From Nanobdellati archaeon (lineage in GTDB: Archaea; Aenigmatarchaeota; Aenigmatarchaeia; PWEA01), in contig JAKOPB010000001.1 in assembly GCA_022257805.1 (NCBI GenBank), positions 1-21,306 on the forward strand: a DNA stretch of 21,306 nt, given 5' to 3'. The position numbers and the translations under genes were made by a program. Positions 14,053 to 20,678 of this stretch are shown here, piece by piece. The number at the start of each line of letters is the position of its first letter. The stretch's first letter is position 1. The notes below the pieces were generated by a model, which did not search any database, was not told where the DNA came from, and worked only from the letters and a program-made list of their open reading frames with translations.

Positions 14053-14736
14053 ATGGAAAAACAAGAGATATTGAAAGACGGAGAAGAAATAGTTATATTT
14101 GCAGACAACCGGGAGTTCAGGTCCAACGTCGTTAAAGAAATGGCGTTGAAGGACTGTACTGTGAAACCCAGGCAACTGGAGGTGGGTGATTATATACTCT
14201 CCGACAGGGTAGGCGTGGAGAGAAAGAGTTGCAACGACTTCCTTTCGTCAGTCTTCAACGGAAACGTGTTCGATCAACTCGGGGAGTTAAAGAAAAACTT
14301 CGAAAAGCCTCTTCTGTTTATAGAAGGGAAGGACCTGTACGGACAGAGAAACGTTCACCCCAACTCGATCCGCGGCGCAATAGCATCTATAGGCGTGGAC
14401 CTGGCCATCCCGATAATATGGACAGACTCCGAGGAGGAGACGGCCTCCTTCCTTTTCTGGATAGCAAGGAGGGAACAAACGGAGGAGAAAAGATCTATAT
14501 CACTACGTGGCGAAAAGAAGCCGTCCACGATCAAGGATCAACAGCTGTTCCTAGTCGCAGGTCTACCAGACGTCGACAAAAAGATGTCAAAGAGGCTTAT
14601 AGAGAAGTTCGGAACGCCTGAAGAAGTTTTCACTGCTTCGGAGGAGGAACTAAAAAAAGTGAAGGGAATAGGCGACAAAACGGCCAACAAGCTAAGAAAT
14701 ATCCTCACAGAAGAGGTGCGGTCCGATGACAAATAG
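14053..14736 (+). CDS. XPF/ERCC4-type structure-specific nuclease (nuclease half of a split Hef)
   Basis: 227 residues. ERCC4 nuclease domain: IVIFADNREFRSNVV begins the fold, and the active site VGDYILSDRVGVERKSCNDF has G45-D46, E56-R57-K58 and D62 (GDx(n)ERKx3D). IEGKDLYGQRNVHPNSIRGAI follows. The C-terminal part (about 167-215) is a double helix-hairpin-helix, ending KVKGIGDKTANKLRNIL. The protein corresponds to the C-terminal half of euryarchaeal Hef or to the short crenarchaeal XPF, which needs PCNA; no clear PIP box was found at the C-terminus (EEVRSDDK). It cuts 3'-flap and fork structures. It follows the Hef helicase and overlaps the DUF460 gene by 11 bases. Confidence 0.93.
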   Translation: MEKQEILKDGEEIVIFADNREFRSNVVKEMALKDCTVKPRQLEVGDYILSDRVGVERKSCNDFLSSVFNGNVFDQLGELKKNFEKPLLFIEGKDLYGQRNVHPNSIRGAIASIGVDLAIPIIWTDSEEETASFLFWIARREQTEEKRSISLRGEKKPSTIKDQQLFLVAGLPDVDKKMSKRLIEKFGTPEEVFTASEEELKKVKGIGDKTANKLRNILTEEVRSDDK

Positions 14737-15934
14737 AAAAAGGACAGTAGTCGGAATCGACCCTGGATCAACTTCTGCCCTCGCTATTCTGGACCTCAGG
14801 GGAAACTTGAAGGAACTCGAGTCAGGAAAACATATGGGAGAAGAGGAAATCATAAGAAAGGTATCGGAGGGTGGAAAACCTGTACTCGTAACCACCGATA
14901 AACAAAAACTTCCATCCGCAGTCGAAAGGGTGGCCACCAGCTTTGGTGCCGAGATATTCACGCCCGACGAAGACCTCTCCATCCACGGGAAGAAGGAGCT
15001 GACGAGAAAACACGACTATGAAAACCTGCATGAAAGAGACGCCCTAGCGGCCGCCCTGAACGCATACAACAACTTCAAAGACAAGTTCAAAAACATAGAA
15101 TCAAGAATGGACGATCTAAATCTCCAGGACCTCTCCGAGGAAGTTAAGGAGTTCGTTGTGACCGGAGAAGCAAAAAATGTTTCTGAAGCAGTGGAAATTG
15201 CCCTTGGTGGGGATGAAGAAAAGGACGAAGAGGAGGACGAGATCAGAACCTATGATGAAGAGGATCTCAAAGAAAAGATAGACAACTACAGACAGATAAT
15301 AATGAAGGAGAGGAAGGACAGGAAAAAACTCGAGGAGCACAACAAAAAACTCAAGGAAGAGGTCAAAAAACTTAAGAGAAGGGCTTCGGAGCTAAAAAAG
15401 GAAAGAAACGAACTTGAAAAAGGCGAGAAGGAGAAAGTACTGGAGAAAACCGAAGTCAGAAAACTGGAAAGGAACCTGAGATCAAAGGAGAACAGGATAA
15501 AGAGACTGGAAAACGAAAAAAGGGAACTCAAGGCAGAAGTTGAGAAGTGGAAGATCTACGACGAACTCAGAAAGGAAGGAAGAATTCCTCTGAGAGAGGT
15601 AGGTAAACTAACCGTTCAAAACCTCAGAAGTGAAGACGAAGAGTATAAACTGAAAGGCTGTGTCCTATTGATAAAGGATGCCGGTGATGATATGGACAAA
15701 ATTCTCGAAACCCTGGAAAAGTTGGGTGCTGAAGCGGTTATAGGTGACATGGAAGAAGAAGTTATCGACACCTTCATCGAAGAGGGAGTCTGGGCCTGTT
15801 CGGAAGAAAGCGTCTCGATTAAAGAAAGAGACGGTGTCAGATACGTAGACTGGGAGGACTTCAAGGAAATCAAAAAAGAGAAAAAGGACAGCTTCATTGG
15901 TTGGCTCAAAAGATACAGGGGTAGAGATGCTTGA
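14726..15934 (+). CDS. DUF460 (COG2433) RNase H-fold/coiled-coil protein
   Basis: 402 residues. Residues 8-115 form an RNase H/RuvC-like fold: TVVGIDPGSTSALAILDL with Asp12, VLVTTD with Asp58, FTPDEDLSIHGKKELTRK, and the closing NLHERDALAAALNAY with Asp105, so three acidic residues are in place for metal binding. Residues 175-285 are a long, highly charged coiled coil. The C-terminal domain (300-380) has a KGCVLLIKDAGDDMDKILETL segment, conserved in the family. It is predicted to be a nuclease or a DNA/RNA-structure binder; biochemical function is unknown. It overlaps the XPF nuclease by 11 bases and the archaeosortase by 8, so it is translated with both. Its link to the HerA-Hef-XPF block supports a role in DNA repair. 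Confidence 0.85.
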   Translation: MTNRKRTVVGIDPGSTSALAILDLRGNLKELESGKHMGEEEIIRKVSEGGKPVLVTTDKQKLPSAVERVATSFGAEIFTPDEDLSIHGKKELTRKHDYENLHERDALAAALNAYNNFKDKFKNIESRMDDLNLQDLSEEVKEFVVTGEAKNVSEAVEIALGGDEEKDEEEDEIRTYDEEDLKEKIDNYRQIIMKERKDRKKLEEHNKKLKEEVKKLKRRASELKKERNELEKGEKEKVLEKTEVRKLERNLRSKENRIKRLENEKRELKAEVEKWKIYDELRKEGRIPLREVGKLTVQNLRSEDEEYKLKGCVLLIKDAGDDMDKILETLEKLGAEAVIGDMEEEVIDTFIEEGVWACSEESVSIKERDGVRYVDWEDFKEIKKEKKDSFIGWLKRYRGRDA

Positions 15935-16442
15935 GGACAAAAGCGAGGAGCTGAAAGAAGTTCTCGTCTTTTTAACGAAGCTTACCCTTCTTTCGTTTCT
16001 GATGTACATCATATCTTCAAGCTTCGACTTCTACGCTTTCCAAGAATTTACCGCCGATGTTATATACGAAGTTATATCAACGATCGGCATGGCCGTTGAA
16101 AAAGAAGGTATAAGGCTCGGAGTAGGTGGTTTCGACTTCCTCATAACAGAGGACTGCACAGCATGGAAAGGGATGTTTTTCTTTTTTTCACTCCTTATCG
16201 CATCCGGATCTACCTTGAAAAAGACCGTTCTGGGAATAGTAGTGGGTATACCCGTTATATACGCTTTGAACCTCTTCAGAATCCTTACACTGATACTTTT
16301 CACAACGCAGGTGGGACCGTCAGCATATGAAATCATACATAGCTTCCTGTGGCACTCTACGATGATAATCGCAGTACTGGTCCTATGGATAATGTGGATA
16401 AGGAAAGCAGAGTACGATACAAACTGGATAAAAAGGTCTTAA
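15927..16442 (+). CDS. Archaeosortase/exosortase-family membrane transpeptidase
   Basis: 171 residues with about five membrane helices. The exosortase catalytic triad is visible: Cys77 in ITEDCTAWKGM, Arg118 in ALNLFRIL, and His143 in HSFLWHSTM, each in its usual membrane setting. Archaeosortases cut C-terminal sorting signals of surface proteins and attach the protein to lipid. The common CTG form is here CTAW, so it belongs to a side branch and the subclass is not assigned. The ATG at 15927 is chosen over the upstream ATG at 15897 because ACAGGGGT (15915-15922) precedes it and the next residues (MLEDKSEELKEVLVFL) lead into the first helix. It overlaps the DUF460 stop. No protein with a C-terminal PGF/PEF-type signal plus membrane helix lies in the window, so the substrate is elsewhere or unknown. 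Confidence 0.8.
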   Translation: MLEDKSEELKEVLVFLTKLTLLSFLMYIISSSFDFYAFQEFTADVIYEVISTIGMAVEKEGIRLGVGGFDFLITEDCTAWKGMFFFFSLLIASGSTLKKTVLGIVVGIPVIYALNLFRILTLILFTTQVGPSAYEIIHSFLWHSTMIIAVLVLWIMWIRKAEYDTNWIKRS

Positions 16443-16460
16443 GACCATCAAAACACGTAA

Positions 16461-16497
16461 GGACAGATTTATAATAAACAAAACGAACTAATTAAGT
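16461..16497 (+). promoter_or_regulatory. Promoter of the first coiled-coil gene
   Basis: GGACAGATTTATAATAAACA, then AAACGAACTAATTAAGT up to the ATG. The TATA box is TTTATAA. It is nearly the same as the stretch 17262-17299 before the second coiled-coil gene, with one single-base length difference. Confidence 0.7.
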
Positions 16498-17169
16498 ATG
16501 TCCGACGAGGACAACGGAAAAGAAGGTCCAGATCTCCAGGAACTGAACGAAAAGTTCACGAAGACCAGAAAACTTCTTGAGAAGAACCTAGAGGTGTCGG
16601 GCAAATGGAAGGACCTCTTCTTAGGTATAAATAAAAAACTTAACAGCATCCAAGAGAAAAACGAAGAGTTTAATTCAGATCTCCAGGAACTGAGCGAGAA
16701 AGTATCACAGATAGAAAGTACAGGAAAGAGTAACGACAAAGGAAAATCCAAAAAGAAATCATCGAAGAAAAGAAGGGAACTGAAAAAGAACGTAAAAAAG
16801 ATAAAAAAGGTCCTGGATGACAACGCCAGTAAGATATCCTCCGTGGAGAAAGAAGTAAAGAAGAACGAGAAAAAAATCAAAGACCTTGAATCATTCAGCA
16901 AGGGCATGAAGGCCGTCATCGAAGAACTTGATAAAAGGATTCCTTCGAAAAAGAGAGCCGGGAGCTCCGGTGAGTCATCGACCGGAAAGAAATCACCCTC
17001 CGTTGATACAGAAGACCGCAAAAAGCTTGAAGAAGAGGTCGAAGAACTCAAGAAGAAGTATAAACAGCTTGAGAAAAAAATCAATAGCGGACCAGAAGAC
17101 AAAGAAGTCAAAGAACTGAAGGAAAATCTGAGAAGGATGAAAAGAAGTAAACCGGTCATAATAGAATAA
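16498..17169 (+). CDS. Coiled-coil protein A with C-terminal RSKPVIIE tail
   Basis: 223 residues; no family recognised. Almost all of it is charged heptad-repeat coiled coil, with breaks at the Lys/Ser-rich KSNDKGKSKKKSSKKRR (about 78-94) and a Gly/Ser-rich hinge SSGESSTGKKSPS (about 155-170). A KWKDLFLGINKKL segment (36-48) carries the only Trp. The last residues RSKPVIIE form a hydrophobic-acidic tail not expected of a plain coiled coil. Three features recur in the gene at 17300: the promoter and leader, the KWK segment and the tail. The two are therefore diverged paralogues. No membrane segment or signal peptide is seen, so it is cytoplasmic. The very basic middle might touch nucleic acid or anionic lipid. 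It follows the archaeosortase by 55 bases but has its own promoter. Confidence 0.8.
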   Translation: MSDEDNGKEGPDLQELNEKFTKTRKLLEKNLEVSGKWKDLFLGINKKLNSIQEKNEEFNSDLQELSEKVSQIESTGKSNDKGKSKKKSSKKRRELKKNVKKIKKVLDDNASKISSVEKEVKKNEKKIKDLESFSKGMKAVIEELDKRIPSKKRAGSSGESSTGKKSPSVDTEDRKKLEEEVEELKKKYKQLEKKINSGPEDKEVKELKENLRRMKRSKPVIIE

Positions 17170-17261
17170 GTAAAAGGAAAAGATGTCCGGGAGTGTTCTA
17201 TTTCACCGTAAAACCCTACTTTAGCCTATTCTTGACGACATGTGGTCGGATACAGGTCTGA

Positions 17262-17299
17262 GGACAAAATTTATAACAAAGGAAATGAACTGATTAACT
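17262..17299 (+). promoter_or_regulatory. Promoter of the second coiled-coil gene, duplicate of 16461-16497
   Basis: GGACAAAATTTATAACAAAG, then GAAATGAACTGATTAACT up to the ATG. The GGACA start, TATA box, GAACTRATTAA leader and distance to the ATG match those of the first coiled-coil gene. Confidence 0.7.
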
Positions 17300-18265
17300 A
17301 TGCCCGAGAACAGTGACGACAAAAAGATCATCCAAAAGCTCGAGGATATGGAAGCAAAGATAAGCCAGTTAGAAGACAGGGTTCTTACGAACGAACTGGA
17401 CTTTCAGGAACTGAGAAATGAGGTACAGGGTAGGGAAAATGCTTCTACACCTGAAGCTCTCAGAAGCAGGCTGGAGGATTTAGAGAACCAGCTACAGAAG
17501 GACCTTGAAGACGTCGAAAAATGGAAAAACAGTTTCAAAAATGTAACTAATAAGCTAGAGGAACTCGAAAAAGAGAATCAAAAAATTAAGGAAAGACTCG
17601 AAAAGACAGGAAAGGAAAAGGACTCCAGAGCTATCGAGATAGCCGAGGAGGCTTCAGGAAGAATAGAAGATTTAGAAAAAAAGATTTCAAGTATAAGAGG
17701 TCTAGACGTGGCAGAAGATCTTTCAACGGCCAGAGAAAAGGTCAGCAAATTCTCAGAAAAAATAGAAAATCTTGAGAATCGCATAGATAGGACAAAGGGA
17801 AAGACCGGCGATGTTGTGACAGAAGAGGATGTAAAGAGATTAATAGAAAATTCCTCGGTAAAGGAAGAGATATCCTCAATAAAGAAGAGGCAAAACGACA
17901 TTGAAACGAACGTGACCGAAGGCTTAGAAAGGCTTCAGGAAAGAATCCGTGACGTCGAATCTTCGGAACCGAGCCAAAGGGAAGTTTCATTACCAGAGGA
18001 AAAGCTGGAGCAGATCCTGGAGGAATCCTCTTTAAAGGATAAACAGGAGGAGCTGGAGGACAAGATAGGACAGCTAAACAAAGACATGTCCCTCATCGAA
18101 GTAACACAGGAGGAAATGAGGGATGAGAAGAGTAGATCACGAACCGATGAACTTGTCGAAAAAGACAAGTCGAGTGAAGAACTAAAGAAGCTGAAAAAGA
18201 AAATAGAACAGCTTGAAAACAAAATAAAAAGTCTCGAGAGAACGAAGCCAATAGTAATGGAGTAA
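17300..18265 (+). CDS. Coiled-coil protein B with C-terminal RTKPIVME tail
   Basis: 321 residues; no family recognised. It is coiled coil over nearly the whole length: heptads at about 9-45, 52-110, 115-160, 185-225 and 240-315, with short Ser/Pro/Gly breaks. The segment VEKWKNSFKNVTNKLEELEKEN (72-93) matches KWKDLFLGINKKLNSIQEKN of the upstream protein, and the end SLERTKPIVME matches MKRSKPVIIE. It is about 100 residues longer than its paralogue and more acidic, without the poly-Lys middle. The two might form a hetero-oligomer or alternative filaments sharing one docking tail; this is inference. The stop is directly against that of the convergent GGGP synthase gene, with no base between them. 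Confidence 0.8.
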   Translation: MPENSDDKKIIQKLEDMEAKISQLEDRVLTNELDFQELRNEVQGRENASTPEALRSRLEDLENQLQKDLEDVEKWKNSFKNVTNKLEELEKENQKIKERLEKTGKEKDSRAIEIAEEASGRIEDLEKKISSIRGLDVAEDLSTAREKVSKFSEKIENLENRIDRTKGKTGDVVTEEDVKRLIENSSVKEEISSIKKRQNDIETNVTEGLERLQERIRDVESSEPSQREVSLPEEKLEQILEESSLKDKQEELEDKIGQLNKDMSLIEVTQEEMRDEKSRSRTDELVEKDKSSEELKKLKKKIEQLENKIKSLERTKPIVME

Positions 18266-18949
18266 CTACTTCTTCTTGGCCCCTTCCACTGTAGATAAGT
18301 ATACATCGAGGTCGTCCTCGTATATCACATTACCAACTATCACTGTGTCCGCATACCTTGACATCTCTTTACTTTGCTCCTCGCTCTTTATACCACCGCC
18401 GTAAAAAAGCTTTGCTTCATCCAGAGCTTCGCTTACTGCTTTGACGACCTCAGGATCTCCAAAGGTTCCACTGTACTCTATGTAGACTATCGGGAAACCA
18501 TAGTACTTCTCAGATATGGTAGCGTAGGCTGCAACCTCCTCAACTGAAAGATCCGTTTTGGACCGGGTTACCATACCAACAGCAGAATCAGGGTTCAAAA
18601 CTATATATGCCTCCTTGGTTATCCTCCTCCACTTTGGATCGAATTCTACAGCCCAGTTCTTGTGATGACCCATGATCCAGGTTGGGTCCATCGCATTGAC
18701 AACAGAGGGAACGTATATATCGTCAAAGCCATCGTAGATAACAGTCGATGGATCAGAAGGCTCTAAAATCTTCGGTAGATTGCAGTCCTTTAACATATCG
18801 AGAACTTTCTGGAGTTTCTCCTGGGTAACACCCTGTGTACCTGATATCATAAGAGCATCCGTTCCGCTCTTCACTACCCTGTCAAGCTTTTCCTGAGAAA
18901 TCTCTTTATCGGGGTCTATCTTGGTTATATGATCCCAGTTGTCGGACAC
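18266..18949 (-). CDS. Geranylgeranylglyceryl phosphate synthase (PcrB-like TIM barrel)
   Basis: Joins geranylgeranyl diphosphate to sn-glycerol-1-phosphate, the first committed step of archaeal ether lipids; 227 residues, the length of the shorter (group I, PcrB-related) form. TIM-barrel motifs in order: HITKIDPDKEI, DALMISGTQGVTQEKL, KILEPSDPSTV, DIYVPSVVNA, and YIEYSGTFGDPEVV, where the family has YlE.SGa. Then come FYGGGIKSEEQSKEM and DTVIVGNVIYED for phosphate binding. The start is GTG (18949), 12 bases after the stop of the G1P dehydrogenase gene, with only a weak GTGAT before it, so it is read from the same mRNA as the enzyme that supplies its substrate. Confidence 0.92.
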   Translation of the reverse strand: MSDNWDHITKIDPDKEISQEKLDRVVKSGTDALMISGTQGVTQEKLQKVLDMLKDCNLPKILEPSDPSTVIYDGFDDIYVPSVVNAMDPTWIMGHHKNWAVEFDPKWRRITKEAYIVLNPDSAVGMVTRSKTDLSVEEVAAYATISEKYYGFPIVYIEYSGTFGDPEVVKAVSEALDEAKLFYGGGIKSEEQSKEMSRYADTVIVGNVIYEDDLDVYLSTVEGAKKK

Positions 18950-18961
18950 GATATCACGGCA

Positions 18962-19993
18962 CTATATAAGACCCACACGTTTAAATAAGCTTTTGGTGTC
19001 CTCATCTGAAACATCCAAAACAGTATATCTATCACGAATACTTCCTGCTTCCTCCCAGGCTTGAAGCGCTTCGTCCACTGTGAAAGACGTCTCACTGACC
19101 TCTGTTGGTATACCAAGCTCCCTCATACTTTTCTTCAGCTTATTGAAATCCATCCCATGCATAGCGGCGGAAAGCAGGGACCCCATCGCACACTGTATAC
19201 CATGGTTGTCCGGATCCTCGGCTATGTAGTCCAGGGCATGTGAAAACTGGTGATCGGCTCCGGAACAGGGTCTCGAAGAACCGGCTATAGACATCGCGAT
19301 TCCTGCGGATATTAAGGCCTTTACCAAATTCCTTATACCTCTTTCCTTCCTGTCTTTTATAAGACCGGAAGAACTCATCACCATCTCCGCAGAAAGTACG
19401 GAGAGAGCAGCGGCATAATCCGAGTAGTACTCTCCGTTGTCTTTGGCTCCCAGCTTCCAGTCTTCCACGGCAGTAACGTTAGATATCAGATCACCACAGC
19501 CGGCAGAAATAAGCTCAGGAGGTGCATTTTTTATCACACCCAGATCCGCAACTATACCTATAGGAGCGTCTGCTTTGTAGGAATAACGGCGATCCTCTTT
19601 GTTTATAGTTGCTCTGGAACTGGCTATACCGTCGTGGGAGGGTGCTGTGGGAACAGATATATACGGAACAGACTTCTCTGTACCCACATATTTTGCAGTA
19701 TCGATTATTCTACCACCACCGACACCAAGAACAAAGCGAAACCTTCCTGCATTCCCCTTTATCTTATCAAGCTCCTCCTGTGTAACATCCTTACACACCA
19801 TCTTCTCTACAGAGTAACCCTCTCTCTCCAGGGTCTCTTTAACCTCTGCACCGGCAACATCGAACGTTTTTTCGTCACAGAGAAGCAGAGCAGGTCCCTT
19901 GAGGTCGAGCTTATCGAGAATGGATGGAAACTCCTGATACGCTTCGTTACCTATTATAATCTCCCTAGAAAGCTCGATCTGGTGTGGGTCCAT
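18962..19993 (-). CDS. egsA: sn-Glycerol-1-phosphate dehydrogenase
   Basis: Reduces dihydroxyacetone phosphate to sn-glycerol-1-phosphate with NAD(P)H, giving the archaeal stereochemistry of the lipid backbone; 343 residues. VLGVGGGRIIDTAKYV is the nucleotide-binding loop, and SVPTAPSHDGIASSRA is the family signature. Zinc ligands are the Asp in AGCGDLISN and the His residues in GADHQFSHALD and DNHGIQCAMG. The ATG at 19993 is chosen: GAGGAG (minus strand, 20001-20006) lies 7 bases before it. An earlier in-frame ATG at 20032 lies too close to the TATA element CTTATAAG (20038-20045) to be inside the mRNA. First gene of a two-gene lipid operon with GGGP synthase. Confidence 0.95.
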   Translation of the reverse strand: MDPHQIELSREIIIGNEAYQEFPSILDKLDLKGPALLLCDEKTFDVAGAEVKETLEREGYSVEKMVCKDVTQEELDKIKGNAGRFRFVLGVGGGRIIDTAKYVGTEKSVPYISVPTAPSHDGIASSRATINKEDRRYSYKADAPIGIVADLGVIKNAPPELISAGCGDLISNVTAVEDWKLGAKDNGEYYSDYAAALSVLSAEMVMSSSGLIKDRKERGIRNLVKALISAGIAMSIAGSSRPCSGADHQFSHALDYIAEDPDNHGIQCAMGSLLSAAMHGMDFNKLKKSMRELGIPTEVSETSFTVDEALQAWEEAGSIRDRYTVLDVSDEDTKSLFKRVGLI

Positions 19994-20037
19994 TGTTGAA
20001 CTCCTCAGACACGTCTCCAACAAATTAGCCACAAATG

Positions 20038-20072
20038 CTTATAAGTTTTAAGGTATAATTACTGTACAGTAA
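20038..20072. promoter_or_regulatory. Divergent promoter with a perfect 14-bp palindrome (putative operator)
   Basis: CTTATAAG (20038-20045) is the TATA box of the lipid operon on the minus strand. TATAAT (20054-20059) serves the 56-residue ORF on the plus strand. TTACTGTACAGTAA (20059-20072) is a perfect palindrome placed between that TATA box and its start site, and about 14 bases upstream of the lipid TATA box. A dimeric repressor or activator bound there could act on both directions. Confidence 0.55.
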
Positions 20073-20085
20073 CAAGGTAGGTCCC

Positions 20086-20256
20086 ATGAAAAACAAAGGA
20101 ATTTACCGAGGCCTCAACAAGGTCTATGAAGCATTGAAAGATACTGCAAGCTCGTTGATGGATATAGAAGAAGGTGAAAGAAACAGGTTTGAACTACAAA
20201 AAGAACTTTCCGACTGTGGACAAACGATCTTTGACGACGAATTCGATAAATTTTAA
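20086..20256 (+). CDS. Small acidic orphan protein
   Basis: 56 residues; no family recognised. The sequence starts MKNKGIYRGLNKVYEALKDT and ends DDEFDKF. It is mostly helical and amphipathic, with one Cys and an acidic C-terminus. The TATA box TATAAT (20054-20059) is about 27 bases from the start, and AGGTAGGT (20075-20082) is before the ATG. It has a clear promoter, good codon use and a stop followed by A/T-rich sequence, so I regard it as a real gene. Divergent from G1P dehydrogenase across the palindrome, it might be regulated with it. Confidence 0.5.
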   Translation: MKNKGIYRGLNKVYEALKDTASSLMDIEEGERNRFELQKELSDCGQTIFDDEFDKF

Positions 20257-20541
20257 ACAGTGGCTCCGGAAAGAATAGTTGGAAGATTTTCACCTTCCGT
20301 CAGATCGGCCCTTTTCATACATTTCTTCTTTCAGATATCCCAAGGATCTGCTCTGGGGCATCGGGTATAATAGTATTTTGGCTTAAAACTCCCGAAGATA
20401 TTTAAGAAACAAGGACAAAGAGGATATAGGTGTCTGACATGGCAGGTGGACGTTTTTGCCGAGGCGGAAGCAACTGATTCTCTGAAAGGTATATCTTCTG
20501 CGAAAGGTTTTAAACCGTTCAGTTCTATAAATCACAAAGAA
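20257..20541. other. 285-base stretch without an assigned gene; contains promoter-like elements
   Basis: No recognisable RNA gene or long ORF. On the plus strand GATATTTAAG (20396-20405) is a good TATA element with a predicted start near 20428. What follows is a 12-codon ORF, ATG at 20439 to TGA at 20477 (MAGGRFCRGGSN), or 15 codons from GTG at 20430, with a small GGCA/TGCC hairpin. On the minus strand an ATG at 20361 begins a 23-codon ORF (MPQSRSLGYLKEEMYEKGRS...), ending at 20290, with TTTTAAG about 24 bases upstream. Both are possible mini-genes only. TTTTAAAC (20510-20517) is the likely tRNA promoter. Confidence 0.4.
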
Positions 20542-20666
20542 GCCGGGTTGGCCGAGTCTGGCTCAGGCAGCGGACTGCAGAGAAACTTTTCAAGGAAAAA
20601 AGTTTCATCAAAACCAAGGAACGTGGATATCCGCGTACGCCGGTTCGAATCCGGCACCCGGCTCCA
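20542..20666 (+). tRNA. tRNA-Cys(GCA) with intron at 37/38, CCA encoded
   Basis: Acceptor stem GCCGGGT (20542-20548) pairs with ACCCGGC (20656-20662), followed by discriminator T (20663) and CCA. The anticodon stem GCGGA (20570-20574) pairs with TCCGC (20630-20634) around the loop CTGCAG-A, with anticodon GCA at 20577-20579. The variable loop is 4 bases (GTAC), and the T arm is GCCGG-TTCGAAT-CCGGC. U73 is the Cys identity base. The D arm (GGCCGAG...) looks like that of Leu tRNA, but anticodon, discriminator and short variable loop decide for Cys. The promoter TTTTAAAC lies about 29 bases upstream. The CysRS gene starts 12 bases after the CCA. Confidence 0.93.
20581..20628 (+). other. 48-nt archaeal tRNA intron with relaxed bulge-helix-bulge site
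   Basis: Inserted after G37, the canonical place. CUGC (20575-20578) pairs with GUGG (20623-20626) as the 4-bp central helix, using two G-U pairs. The bulges are AG|A (cut after 20580) and AU|A (cut after 20628), both cut after the second base as the archaeal endonuclease requires. The inner helix is not a direct continuation. GAAACTTTT (20582-20590) pairs with AAAAGTTTC (20598-20606), leaving 16 unpaired bases on the 3' side, so the motif is of the relaxed type. Confidence 0.8.
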
Positions 20667-20678
20667 TAAATCGATAAC

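Noticed and set aside
12440..14060. Frameshift breaking a fused Hef
   Set aside because: The helicase ends in a polar tail with a normal stop and the nuclease has its own TATA box and ATG, so two true genes are the simpler reading, although read-level proof is not available here.
16488..17159. 223-codon minus-strand ORF rich in Ser and Phe
   Set aside because: Exact antisense of coiled-coil protein A; Lys/Glu codons read backwards give Phe/Ser.
16498..18265. Coiled-coil proteins as archaeosortase substrates through their conserved tails
   Set aside because: The tails RSKPVIIE and RTKPIVME are not preceded or followed by a membrane helix, and neither protein has a signal peptide.
20430..20500. 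C/D box small RNA
   Set aside because: CTGA occurs, but no RUGAUGA C box lies at a proper distance.
20542..20580. tRNA-Leu or tRNA-Ser, suggested by GGCCGAG in the D arm
   Set aside because: The variable loop is only 4 bases, the anticodon is GCA and the discriminator is U73, all fitting Cys.
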